A program made the translations under genes and the position numbers. DNA of 8,678 bases, taken from an uncultured Bacillota bacterium (GTDB lineage Bacteria; Bacillota; Clostridia; Peptostreptococcales; Anaerovoracaceae). Each line of letters opens with the position of its first letter. Position 1 is the first letter of the stretch. Shown here in pieces: positions 1 to 6,273 of the stretch. The stretch covers positions 1 to 8,678 of the forward strand of contig CAMNNV010000042.1 of assembly GCA_946546075.1 (NCBI GenBank). The letters are read 5' to 3'. Below the pieces are notes generated by a model. The model was not told the origin of the DNA. It did not search any database and saw only the letters and a list, made by a program, of their open reading frames with translations.

Positions 1-29
1 GAACAGAAGTAACAATAGAGCAAGATCAC

Positions 30-63
30 AACGACTCTCACATTACGTGAGGGTTGTTTTTTT
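30..63 (+). terminator. Rho-independent terminator of an upstream gene
   Basis: Positions 30-41 pair with 47-58 in a continuous 12-bp stem with a 5-nt loop (ATTAC, 42-46) and two G-U wobbles (33-55 and 36-52). A run of seven T at 57-63 follows. The wobbles would become A-C mismatches on the other strand, so the terminator acts on + strand transcription. It closes a unit that starts left of the window. In frame 1 a TAA at 10-12 would end the upstream gene 17 nt before the stem; in frame 3 a TGA at 48-50 is the alternative. Too little is visible to name that gene. Confidence 0.85.
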
Positions 64-91
64 GTGCCGTTTTCGGGCGGTAAGGTAAAAA

Positions 92-112
92 TTGTAAATT
101 TAGTATTTACAA
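92..112. promoter_or_regulatory. Perfect inverted repeat, candidate operator
   Basis: TTGTAAAT (92-99) and ATTTACAA (105-112) are exact reverse complements separated by TTAGT. No T run follows, and the repeat lies in an AT-rich stretch just before the pilus operon, so an operator is more likely than a terminator. The right arm covers the proposed -35 box TTTACA (106-111), so a bound dimeric regulator would be expected to repress. I do not recognise the regulator. The motif differs from the Rex consensus in its arms and spacing. Confidence 0.45.
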
Positions 113-134
113 ATGCTGGGAGATAATGTAATAT
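106..134 (+). promoter_or_regulatory. Candidate sigma-A-type promoter of the pilus operon
   Basis: The -35 box TTTACA (106-111, 5 of 6 to consensus) and -10 box TAATAT (129-134, 4 of 6) are 17 bp apart, placing transcription start near 141. That leaves a very short leader in front of the ATG at 160, with the Shine-Dalgarno almost at the 5' end, which is a weakness of this call. GATAAT at 122-127 is an alternative -10 box but lacks a good -35. A promoter here is expected because a terminator lies immediately upstream. Confidence 0.45.
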
Positions 135-141
135 ATTGGTG

Positions 142-147
142 AAAGGA
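142..147 (+). promoter_or_regulatory. Ribosome binding site deciding the cpaF start
   Basis: AAAGGA lies 12 nt before the ATG at 160. In-frame TTG (136) and GTG (139) codons further upstream would have to use GGGAG at 118-122, and this AAAGGA would then lie inside the coding sequence. The ATG is therefore preferred. Confidence 0.55.
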
Positions 148-159
148 AAAATATGGAAT

Positions 160-1395
160 ATGGATAGGCAAACCATCAAGAAGGGATACCGGCAGGAAGA
201 GATCGGTGAATATATCAGCGAAGTCAGGATACTTCTCACGCAGACCGGCGAGAACCCCGACGATGAGCAGGCTCTCAAGATCATCGAAGAGTACGTGCTG
301 TCAAGGGAGACGGCGGGACTGCACAACTATGAAGATAATCTGGAACTGATCGATCGATTGTTCCTGTCTCTGAGAAGGGAGATGGATATCCTCCAGCCAT
401 ACGTAGAAGACAAGACGATCACCGAGATCATGGTCAATGGTAAAGATCATATCTTCGTGGAGAAAGACGGACATCTGCAGCGGCTGGATCTCAGCTTTGA
501 TACGACGGAGGATCTGGAAGAACTCATCATGAGGATCGCTGCCAGAGTCCACAGAGAGATCAATGAACTCAATCCCATAGTTGATGCAAGACTTTCCGAC
601 GGCTCCCGAGTCAATGCTGTCTACAAGAATGTTGCCCTTAACGGGCCCATCCTTACCATAAGGAAATTCCCGGACAAAGTCATGGACATGGATGACCTTC
701 TGGACAGAGGGAGCATAACGGAGGAAGCCGCGGAAATTTTGAAGGTTTTAGTGAAGGCGGGCTGCAACTGCTTCATTTCCGGGGGAACGTCTTCCGGGAA
801 GACAACGCTTTTAAATGTCATGTGTGATCTCATTTCCCCCCTTGAGCGAGTAGTCGTTATCGAAGATTCGGCAGAACTGCAGATCGAACAGATCAGCAAC
901 ATCGTTCGTCTGGAATGCAGGAATGCCAATGTGCAGGGCAGAGGTGGTGTCGATATGTCGCAGCTTGTGAAAGCCAGCCTTCGCATGAGACCTGACAGGA
1001 TCGTTATCGGTGAAGTCAGAGGAAAGGAGGTGATGGATATGATCCAGGCACTCAATACCGGACACAGCGGAAGCCTGAGCACGGGCCACGCTAACAGCAT
1101 ACGTGGAATGCTCAAGAGGCTGGAAGCTATGTTTCTGCAGGCGGCGGACTTCCCGGTGGAAGCCATCCGAAGCCAGATCTCGGAGGCGATCGAGATCATG
1201 ATCCACATGAGCAGGATGAAGGATGGGAGCCGCAAGATCGTGGAGATCGCTGAGGGGGCAGGTTTTGACGGACACGATATCATCACCAACAGCCTCTTCG
1301 TATATGAAGGAGATGAAGGCTCCGGCAGGCTGGTGAGCACGGGCAGGAGCATGAGCAGGAAGGAGAAACTTGAAATGGCAGGGTTTCATTTATGA
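160..1395 (+). CDS. cpaF: CpaF/TadA-family pilus assembly ATPase
   Basis: This is the type II/IV secretion hexameric ATPase that powers Tad pilus assembly from the cytoplasmic face of the membrane, working with TadB and TadC. From ATG 160 it has 411 residues. The N-terminal half (about 1-190) is the usual CpaF N-domain, including NPIVDARLSDGSRVN. The Walker A motif GGTSSGKT is at 208-215, the acidic motif IEDSAEL starts near 234, RMRPDRIVIGEVRG has GEVRG at 284-288, and TGHANS is at 308-313. All expected nucleotide-binding motifs are intact. A TTG start at 136 would add eight residues. The stop overlaps the next start as ATGA (1392-1395), indicating translational coupling with tadB. It appears to be the first gene of the operon; a TadZ/CpaE gene often precedes cpaF but is absent here. 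Confidence 0.95.
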   Translation: MDRQTIKKGYRQEEIGEYISEVRILLTQTGENPDDEQALKIIEEYVLSRETAGLHNYEDNLELIDRLFLSLRREMDILQPYVEDKTITEIMVNGKDHIFVEKDGHLQRLDLSFDTTEDLEELIMRIAARVHREINELNPIVDARLSDGSRVNAVYKNVALNGPILTIRKFPDKVMDMDDLLDRGSITEEAAEILKVLVKAGCNCFISGGTSSGKTTLLNVMCDLISPLERVVVIEDSAELQIEQISNIVRLECRNANVQGRGGVDMSQLVKASLRMRPDRIVIGEVRGKEVMDMIQALNTGHSGSLSTGHANSIRGMLKRLEAMFLQAADFPVEAIRSQISEAIEIMIHMSRMKDGSRKIVEIAEGAGFDGHDIITNSLFVYEGDEGSGRLVSTGRSMSRKEKLEMAGFHL

Positions 1396-2138
1396 TAAGT
1401 GATTATTCGAGATATGATTTCTCAGAACGAGAAAAACTGATTTTTTATGGGGCGGGATATGCATGTGTCTTCTGTGCAGTATATCTGTTCTACCACAGCT
1501 TTGCTGCAGCGGCTGTTTCCGGGGTATTGGTGAGATTCGTAAGACCGGCAGCAGAGGATATGATGGCAGGACGGAGGAAGGCCCGGCTGGAATCGCAGTT
1601 CAAAGATCTGCTCTATTCCCTGTCGGCGTCGGTATCTGCAGGAAGGCAGATGGCTCAGGCCATCGTGGAGGCGGAGGATGATCTGAAGCTGATGTACGAT
1701 GAGACAGAGCCGATCATGATGGAACTTGGACATATGAGAGTCAACATTGTGGAGAATAAGGAAAGCGACAAGGTTCTGCTGCAAGATCTTGCTGTGCGAA
1801 GCCACAGCGAAGATATCAATAATTTTGTCCAGGTATATATCACATGCAGAAACAAGGGCGGGGATTTAGAGAGCATCATAGGACATGCCGCAGGCGTGAT
1901 CACAGACAAGATGAATATCGAAAAGGAGATAAAAGTCATCACGAGCCAGAAGAAGACAGAGGGCAGGATCGTGGCAATCATGCCATTCGTGATGCTGGCG
2001 ATCATGAATGTGTTTTCGTATTCCTATATATCGCCGCTATACGAGACGCTGATCGGGAGGATCGTGATGACAGCGGCCTTTATCACCGTGTGTATCGGGA
2101 TCTATATGATGGAACGCTTATCGCATATAGAGGTGTGA
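1392..2138 (+). CDS. tadB: TadB-like inner-membrane platform protein (T2SSF domain)
   Basis: A 248-aa polytopic membrane protein of the type II secretion F (GspF/TadB) family, expected to form the inner-membrane platform with TadC above the CpaF ATPase. Hydrophobic stretches lie near residues 15-48. A cytoplasmic helical T2SSF domain follows (about 65-190), with the family pattern of LLYSLSASVSAGRQMAQAI early and a VQVYITCRNKGGDL segment later. A C-terminal pair of membrane segments (about 193-242) begins after KKTEGRI. The start shares ATGA with the cpaF stop, and AGGG at 1380-1383 lies 8 nt upstream of the ATG. The stop is 4 nt before tadC. Gene order and the F-domain pattern make TadB the natural call, though sequence alone separates TadB from TadC less firmly than order does. 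Confidence 0.88.
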   Translation: MISDYSRYDFSEREKLIFYGAGYACVFCAVYLFYHSFAAAAVSGVLVRFVRPAAEDMMAGRRKARLESQFKDLLYSLSASVSAGRQMAQAIVEAEDDLKLMYDETEPIMMELGHMRVNIVENKESDKVLLQDLAVRSHSEDINNFVQVYITCRNKGGDLESIIGHAAGVITDKMNIEKEIKVITSQKKTEGRIVAIMPFVMLAIMNVFSYSYISPLYETLIGRIVMTAAFITVCIGIYMMERLSHIEV

Positions 2139-2142
2139 AGCA

Positions 2143-3126
2143 ATGAAGGAAATCGACAGGAACAAAACGTGGAAGTTCATGCTCATCATTGCGGTGATCG
2201 GGATGCTCCTGATCCCTGTAGACCTCGCGGTATCCTCTCTCGGAACGAAAGGCGCGATCATAAGTGAGCACGGGAAGCTTTACATGATCAGACCGGGGCC
2301 GAAGGAGGCCGCGCAGCACTTTGAGATGAGAGCGGAGGTAGATGACGGAAGCGAGAACTTTGAGAAAAAGATCAACATCTCTCTTGCTCCATACAGCGAA
2401 GTGGCGGAAGAAGAGGAAGAAGAGCAGGAAGCGGTCATGTCCGTAAGGGACAGGACGGAGTATGAACTGAGGTCTGCCGTCGGGGATCTGAATGGAGATC
2501 TGTCCCGGCGGAAGGTCATGCTCCCGACAGAACTTGCTTCCGGAGCAAAGGTGAAATGGAGCAGGCAGAGCTCATCCAACACCGTCCTCATAACCCTTCT
2601 GACCATGCTTTTGATGATCGCTGTCTACAGAAAGAGCTACGGAGATCTGAGAAAAGAGGCGGAAAGAAGGGGAGCATCTGTCATGCACCAGCTCCCGGAA
2701 TTCGTGAACAGGCTCGTGCTCCTTCTCGATGCGGGGCTCGTCCTGAACACGGCCCTGGAGAAGGCTGTGGAGCAGAGCATACGGGATGAGGTCAACGAGA
2801 AGGATTACTTCTACAGCAGGATGCGCGATATATACGATACGGTCCATAACACCAACGGTTCCATGAGCACGGAGTTCAGGAACTTTGCGAAGGAGAGCGG
2901 TATACGGGAACTGCTCAGGCTGTCCAACATCATAGAGGACAACATCCATAAGGGTGCGGCCCTCAGCGAGAAACTTGAAGCGGAGAGCGAGAATCTTTGG
3001 ATCTCGAGGAAGAAGGCCTGTGAAGAAAAGGGGAGGCTGTCGGAGACAAAGATGACCGTGCCGCTGATGATGTTCCTGATGGTGCTCATCGTGATCACGG
3101 TGGCACCTGCAATGATCGAACTATAG
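2143..3126 (+). CDS. tadC: TadC-like inner-membrane platform protein with extracytoplasmic domain
   Basis: A 327-aa protein, the second T2SSF-family platform subunit. An N-terminal membrane segment (about 12-31) is followed by a soluble region of about 115 residues that should face outward. It contains a strongly acidic stretch (E89-E94 continuous) and ends in a KVKWS motif. A second membrane segment (about 147-162), the T2SSF helical domain (about 171-300, with LPEFVNRLVLLLDAGLVLNT) and a final membrane segment (about 305-325) complete it. The outward domain fits what I recall of Firmicutes TadC proteins and is absent from most proteobacterial ones; that comparison is from knowledge, not alignment. 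AGAGG at 2129-2133, 9 nt before the ATG, serves as Shine-Dalgarno. The gene begins 4 nt after tadB and ends 24 nt before the pilin gene. Confidence 0.87.
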   Translation: MKEIDRNKTWKFMLIIAVIGMLLIPVDLAVSSLGTKGAIISEHGKLYMIRPGPKEAAQHFEMRAEVDDGSENFEKKINISLAPYSEVAEEEEEEQEAVMSVRDRTEYELRSAVGDLNGDLSRRKVMLPTELASGAKVKWSRQSSSNTVLITLLTMLLMIAVYRKSYGDLRKEAERRGASVMHQLPEFVNRLVLLLDAGLVLNTALEKAVEQSIRDEVNEKDYFYSRMRDIYDTVHNTNGSMSTEFRNFAKESGIRELLRLSNIIEDNIHKGAALSEKLEAESENLWISRKKACEEKGRLSETKMTVPLMMFLMVLIVITVAPAMIEL

Positions 3127-3137
3127 GAAAGTGATTG

Positions 3138-3142
3138 GGAGG
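3138..3142 (+). promoter_or_regulatory. Strong Shine-Dalgarno of the pilin gene
   Basis: GGAGG sits in the purine run GGGAGGAGAG, 8 nt before ATG 3151. It is the strongest ribosome binding site inside the pilus operon, and it lies in the operon's only clear gap before the DUF6382-like gene. This fits a need for more copies of the small pilin than of the platform proteins on the same transcript. Confidence 0.75.
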
Positions 3143-3150
3143 AGAGAACA

Positions 3151-3309
3151 ATGAAGAAAATCAAAAGCTACGTCAGAAGCAGGAAGGGAATGGAGCTGGT
3201 CCAGGTAGCCATACTCGTGGCGATCGCAGTAGGATTAGGACTCATTTTCAAGACGCAGATAACGGATTTTGTGAACAGGACCTTTGAAGGACTCAACAAT
3301 TTCAACTGA
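3151..3309 (+). CDS. Flp1-like small pilin subunit
   Basis: A 52-aa protein, too short for usual ORF cut-offs, and the likely main pilin of the locus. A basic leader (residues 1-12, rich in K and R) ends at K12-G13. A hydrophobic helix (about 16-33) follows, then an IFKTQITDFVN segment and a short polar tail ending FN. This matches the layout of Flp1-like pilins: basic leader, glycine, hydrophobic helix, K-x-Q-I-T-x-x-V-N. Prepilin peptidase would be expected to cut after G13. Position +5 is then Q18 rather than the usual glutamate, and E15 is at +2. The TGA (3307-3309) overlaps the next ATG by one base. Position between tadC and a TadE-like gene supports the call strongly. Confidence 0.88.
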   Translation: MKKIKSYVRSRKGMELVQVAILVAIAVGLGLIFKTQITDFVNRTFEGLNNFN

Positions 3310-3704
3310 TGAAAAGCAAGAGGGGCAGTTACATCGTGGAGGCTGCAGTCGTACTGCCGGTCATCGTGTTCACGATAATAACGGCGGTGCTCATCATATC
3401 CTTCTTTTATCAGCAGATGGAGCAGCGATGTGAGATGCACATAACTTTGCGCGGCAGCGCCGGGATGATAACTGAGAAAACGATATATGGCAAAAGTGGG
3501 CTCTGGCACGGTGAGTCTCGGATCGAGAAAACCGCGCTGGGAGGGGCTGTATACGGAAAGGGGTACGTAGTAATGAAAAAAAGAGGATCTTTGAGGAATG
3601 TGTCCGCCTGGGAGATGAGCGGCAAAGCGCATGCGATCGACGGACCGAAATACGTGAGGTACTGTCAGCTTATCAAGGGACAGTTACGGGATGAGAAACA
3701 GTAA
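3309..3704 (+). CDS. TadE-like pseudopilin
   Basis: A 131-aa single-pass protein. The N-terminus has a short basic leader followed by RGSYIVEAAVVLPVIVF. The glycine G6 followed by E11 gives the G-x4-E prepilin-type cleavage pattern with glutamate at +5, and a hydrophobic helix runs to about residue 34. The remaining roughly 95 residues should be outside the membrane and show no motif I recognise. TadE-like proteins are minor or pseudopilin subunits needed for Tad pilus assembly. The ATG overlaps the preceding stop (TGATG at 3307-3311), so translation is probably coupled to the pilin; the nearest purine run, GAAGGA at 3286-3291, is too far away to act alone. The 3' end overlaps the next gene by 14 nt. 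Confidence 0.82.
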   Translation: MKSKRGSYIVEAAVVLPVIVFTIITAVLIISFFYQQMEQRCEMHITLRGSAGMITEKTIYGKSGLWHGESRIEKTALGGAVYGKGYVVMKKRGSLRNVSAWEMSGKAHAIDGPKYVRYCQLIKGQLRDEKQ

Positions 3705-4887
3705 ACGCGGAAGCAGCAGTGTGTTCATCTTAATGATCCTCGCAACGCTCATGACCATAACGATGGCTTTTATGGCAGAGGCAAGAAACGAGTATGCCTA
3801 CAGCCGGATCGATCTGGCGGCGGACATGTCAGGGGACTCTGTACTTTCGGAGTACGACCGTTACGTGCAGGAGGAGTATGGGCTCTTCCTGCTTGGCGGG
3901 ACGAGGCCCTATCTGACGGGGAGATTTCGGTCGTATATGGATCACTGCCTTGGGGGCATGAGAGGTGTGAGGATCAAGGATGCTACCGTCAGTGGCGAGG
4001 GAAGGTGCGCTGCAGATACGGAGCTGATCAGAGAGCAGATAGTGGAGCAGATGAAATACGAAAAGGTTATGGATATAGTCTCTGATAAGCACCGGGGCAG
4101 CAAAAATGATATGGAGTACGAGATACTGCGAAACAGGAAAGTGCTCGTATCCCTTCCTACCCACGGTATGCCAAAACCAAGTCTGACTTCGGTGGCAAAG
4201 TCCATGGCTGAGGACTTTGAAGGACTCAAGGATATCTTCAAGGAGGGTACGGACAAGTACCTGATGGACGAATATATCCTGAACCATTTCAACACCTGCA
4301 CGATGAAAATCAAGGACGACCACTTTTTTCGAAATGAAGTGGAGTACATTCTGGGTGGAGAAGCGTCGGACAGGAAGAATGAGAAGCGTGTGGAGCTTGC
4401 CATACAGGCGCTGCGATTCCCGCTGAATCTGAAGTACCTTTATACCGATAAGGAGAAGATGGAGGCGCTTCTTGCTGCGGCAGAGCTCCTCACACCGGAG
4501 GCGGCGCCGCTGACGCAGATGGCACTTGCATCTACGTGGGCCTATGCAGAGTCGGACAATGATGTGAAGCTGCTGTGGGAAGGCCGCAAGGTGCCGATCA
4601 TGAAGGACAAGTCCAGCTGGGCCGTCGATCTGGATGGTGCCATAGAAGGGATCAAGGGAGGCACATTCTATCCCGAAAAGGAAACGGGATACGACTATGA
4701 AGACCATCTCAGATTCCTGCTGTTTTTTCAGGATGAGACGCTGAAAACGGCGAGGATCATGGATCTGATCCAGATCAATACCAGGATGAACAGCGACAGC
4801 ACCTTCGTGATCCAGGAGCACTGCACCGGGATACATGTTTCTTTGAGATCCGGCAGGAGAAATTTCATCTATGAGAAGAAGTACTAG
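3691..4887 (+). CDS. DUF5702-like Tad-locus membrane protein
   Basis: A 398-aa protein with a basic N-terminus, KRGSSSVF, a membrane helix (about 11-29), and a long outward domain. The start of that domain, with AEARN at 29-33 and a segment around 50-66 ending SEYDRYVQEEYGLF, is the pattern I associate with DUF5702 proteins that sit in Firmicutes Tad loci. The C-terminal part has YDYEDHLRFLLFF and RIMDLIQIN, also typical of that family. Its biochemical role is unknown; a TadG-like minor subunit or anchor is a reasonable inference. The RG-S pattern resembles a prepilin cleavage site, but position +5 is F12, so processing is doubtful. AAGGGA at 3675-3680 lies 10 nt before the ATG. It overlaps both neighbours, by 14 nt and 17 nt. 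Confidence 0.8.
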   Translation: MRNSKRGSSSVFILMILATLMTITMAFMAEARNEYAYSRIDLAADMSGDSVLSEYDRYVQEEYGLFLLGGTRPYLTGRFRSYMDHCLGGMRGVRIKDATVSGEGRCAADTELIREQIVEQMKYEKVMDIVSDKHRGSKNDMEYEILRNRKVLVSLPTHGMPKPSLTSVAKSMAEDFEGLKDIFKEGTDKYLMDEYILNHFNTCTMKIKDDHFFRNEVEYILGGEASDRKNEKRVELAIQALRFPLNLKYLYTDKEKMEALLAAAELLTPEAAPLTQMALASTWAYAESDNDVKLLWEGRKVPIMKDKSSWAVDLDGAIEGIKGGTFYPEKETGYDYEDHLRFLLFFQDETLKTARIMDLIQINTRMNSDSTFVIQEHCTGIHVSLRSGRRNFIYEKKY

Positions 4888-5620
4888 AGGATCCTATACG
4901 CTGGAAGCAGCCCTCATACTTCCGGTCCTCATCCTCGCCATGCTTACCATGGGTTACTTCATCAAAGTCGAAGGGACCTGGGAGAATGTCATCAATGGTG
5001 TGGGAGATGAGCTCCACGTGGCGGCGATGAAGGGTTATGACGGCATATCCGGAACGCCGTCCGGAACATCCTTAAAAAAGCGTGTCATGGAGGAGAACCC
5101 GGATCTGGATGAGCTCAGCATCTCCCGGTCGTTTCTCGGAAGCGGCCTTGAGGAGGGAGTGCATGCCTACAGGATCAGGGCAGGCATATCGCTTGCGATG
5201 CCCATGGGCTTAGGCAGAGATCATAAGCTGGAGGCAGGACTGAAATACAGGAGTTTCATCGGCAAAAGAAGCGATGGGACCGGCATGGGAAGAGAGGCAC
5301 TGCGAACGGATGCCGACGCCCGGCCGGTGGTGATATTCCCCCAGATGGGCGAGAGGTATCACAGTGCTTCCTGTACCTATGTCAAAGCCTCCGTAGAGAA
5401 AACCGTGCTCACGGGAGAACTGAAGAGAAAATACGGAGCGTGCGGGCTTTGCGACTCGGGAAAACTTCCGGATGGCAGCATCGTGTTTTGCTACGGAAAC
5501 GATGGCACAGCGTATCACCGCGGCTCGTGCAGGTCTATCAACAGGCAGACCGTTACCGTGGACAGAAGTGAAGCGATAGAAAAGGGGTATACCCCGTGTT
5601 CGAAATGCGGAGGCGGGTAG
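4871..5620 (+). CDS. TadE-like pseudopilin with tandem HxxxC/CxxC metal-binding modules
   Basis: A 249-aa protein. The N-terminus RGSYTLEAALILPVLIL gives G7 and E12, a proper prepilin-type G-x4-E pattern, followed by a membrane helix (about 13-31). Residues 32-150 form an outward domain of TadE type. The C-terminal third carries two modules of equal length (163-194 and 215-246). Each has Y-H-x3-C followed by 22 residues and C-x2-C: H164, C168, C191, C194 and H216, C220, C243, C246. The second module (YHRGSC, then KGYTPCSKC) resembles the small zinc-binding motif found at the ends of some Firmicutes extracellular proteins and in the Ada N-domain. Zinc binding is inferred. AGGAGA at 4855-4860 is 10 nt before the ATG, which lies inside the previous gene. 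A minor subunit with a metal-stabilised tip or anchor is possible. Confidence 0.82.
   Translation: MRRSTRGSYTLEAALILPVLILAMLTMGYFIKVEGTWENVINGVGDELHVAAMKGYDGISGTPSGTSLKKRVMEENPDLDELSISRSFLGSGLEEGVHAYRIRAGISLAMPMGLGRDHKLEAGLKYRSFIGKRSDGTGMGREALRTDADARPVVIFPQMGERYHSASCTYVKASVEKTVLTGELKRKYGACGLCDSGKLPDGSIVFCYGNDGTAYHRGSCRSINRQTVTVDRSEAIEKGYTPCSKCGGG
5357..5608 (+). other. Two tandem H-x3-C-x22-C-x2-C modules (coding)
   Basis: The first module is encoded at 5357-5452 and the second at 5513-5608, within the second TadE-like gene. Both are 32 codons with identical cysteine/histidine spacing and start 52 codons apart. The residues between the ligands have diverged, so this is an old duplication at protein level, not a DNA repeat. 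An unpaired cysteine, in the segment IVFCYGN, lies between the modules. Confidence 0.8.
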
Positions 5621-5641
5621 ACCAGGGAAAGGATGGTTGTT

Positions 5642-6193
5642 ATGTGGGAAAACAGTGATTTCAGGATCAGGATGAAGGAAAACAGCATAGCAGAGCACGA
5701 GAAGATCATGCTCTCTTCGGGGCAGTGCGAGATCTTCATGCCCATGGGATTTCTGGGAGACGAAGAAGGCGTCATAGCCAGTTACGATTGCAGCGGCTTT
5801 GCGCCTCTTTCCGGCTACAGGATCGAAAGGACGGAAGACGCACTTTACCTTCTGGAGAGGACGCTGATCATACTGGGCAATGCCGTCCAGTATTTTATCA
5901 CGCCGGCTAAAGTGATGCTTACGACGAACACCGTTTTTTATAACAGGGACACGGGTCAGGTGAAGATCGCGTACGTTCCTTTGGGCGGTGAGGACGTGGA
6001 TCTGAAACAGAATATCGTTTCGTTTATCGAGCAGCTCAAGGCGGATCTGAGAGACGGAAGAGAGGATTTCCTCACCCAGGCATCCAGGTATATCTACTAC
6101 AAGAATTACTATATCAACGACATCATCACGAAGGTAGCGCTGATGAAGCGGCAGATCTATGCCGAGGAAGCGAAACGCAGGAGCCTGAGATAG
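5642..6193 (+). CDS. Stand-alone DUF6382-like protein of Tad loci
   Basis: A 183-aa soluble protein with no signal peptide or membrane segment. It resembles the DUF6382 domain: an early IFMPMGF, then YDCSGFAPLSGY, a leucine-rich segment, YFITPAKVML, and FYNRDTGQVKIAYVPLGG, with a C-terminal RYIYYKNYYINDII helix. In Firmicutes this domain usually forms the N-terminal half of longer proteins ending in an FHA phosphothreonine-binding domain and encoded with Tad genes. Here no FHA follows. The role is probably cytoplasmic and regulatory or scaffolding, by inference only. I prefer ATG 5642 because AAAGGA at 5628-5633 lies 8 nt upstream; ATG 5633 would add MVV and leave a cramped Shine-Dalgarno. 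It lies 21 nt after the TadE-like gene and closes the operon. Confidence 0.72.
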   Translation: MWENSDFRIRMKENSIAEHEKIMLSSGQCEIFMPMGFLGDEEGVIASYDCSGFAPLSGYRIERTEDALYLLERTLIILGNAVQYFITPAKVMLTTNTVFYNRDTGQVKIAYVPLGGEDVDLKQNIVSFIEQLKADLRDGREDFLTQASRYIYYKNYYINDIITKVALMKRQIYAEEAKRRSLR

Positions 6194-6201
6194 CCTGCAA
6201 G

Positions 6202-6230
6202 TTGAAAATCAGCGGTATTTGATGTAGGAT
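6202..6230 (+). promoter_or_regulatory. Candidate promoter of the rarA-ispH-rpsA unit
   Basis: TTGAAA (6202-6207, 5 of 6 to consensus) and TAGGAT (6225-6230, 4 of 6) are 17 bp apart, with transcription start expected near 6237. It lies in the 80-bp gap after the DUF6382-like gene. I see no terminator in that gap, so read-through from the pilus operon could also feed rarA. Confidence 0.4.
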
Positions 6231-6273
6231 AAAGGAGCATCAACAGAAATCCATGAAAGAAGCAGGATGAGAT

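Noticed and set aside
3..50. Frame-3 open stretch as the end of an upstream gene (TGA at 48-50)
   Set aside because: It would end inside the terminator stem; the frame-1 TAA at 10-12 followed by the terminator is equally or more likely, so no CDS was called.
621..1389. Two - strand open frames opposite cpaF
   Set aside because: They are antisense to strongly conserved ATPase motifs and look like shadow frames of low complexity.
3691..3710. DUF5702-like N-terminus as a prepilin peptidase site (RG-SSSVF)
   Set aside because: The glycine and basic leader fit, but position +5 is phenylalanine, not glutamate; not claimed as a processed pilin.
3829..4836. Long open frame on the - strand (about 335 codons) opposite the DUF5702-like gene
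   Set aside because: It is antisense to a gene with a membrane helix and family pattern, lies between overlapping + strand genes, and shows no domain of its own.
5197..5748. ATGCCCATGGG occurring in both the second TadE-like gene and the DUF6382-like gene
   Set aside because: An 11-nt match encoding MPMG in both; the flanks do not match, so it is probably coincidence.
6253..6270. Five-codon leader-like ORF (MKEAG) before rarA, with AAAGGAG at 6231-6237
   Set aside because: The spacing from AAAGGAG to its ATG (15 nt) is too long, the peptide carries no run of regulatory codons, and no attenuator hairpin follows.
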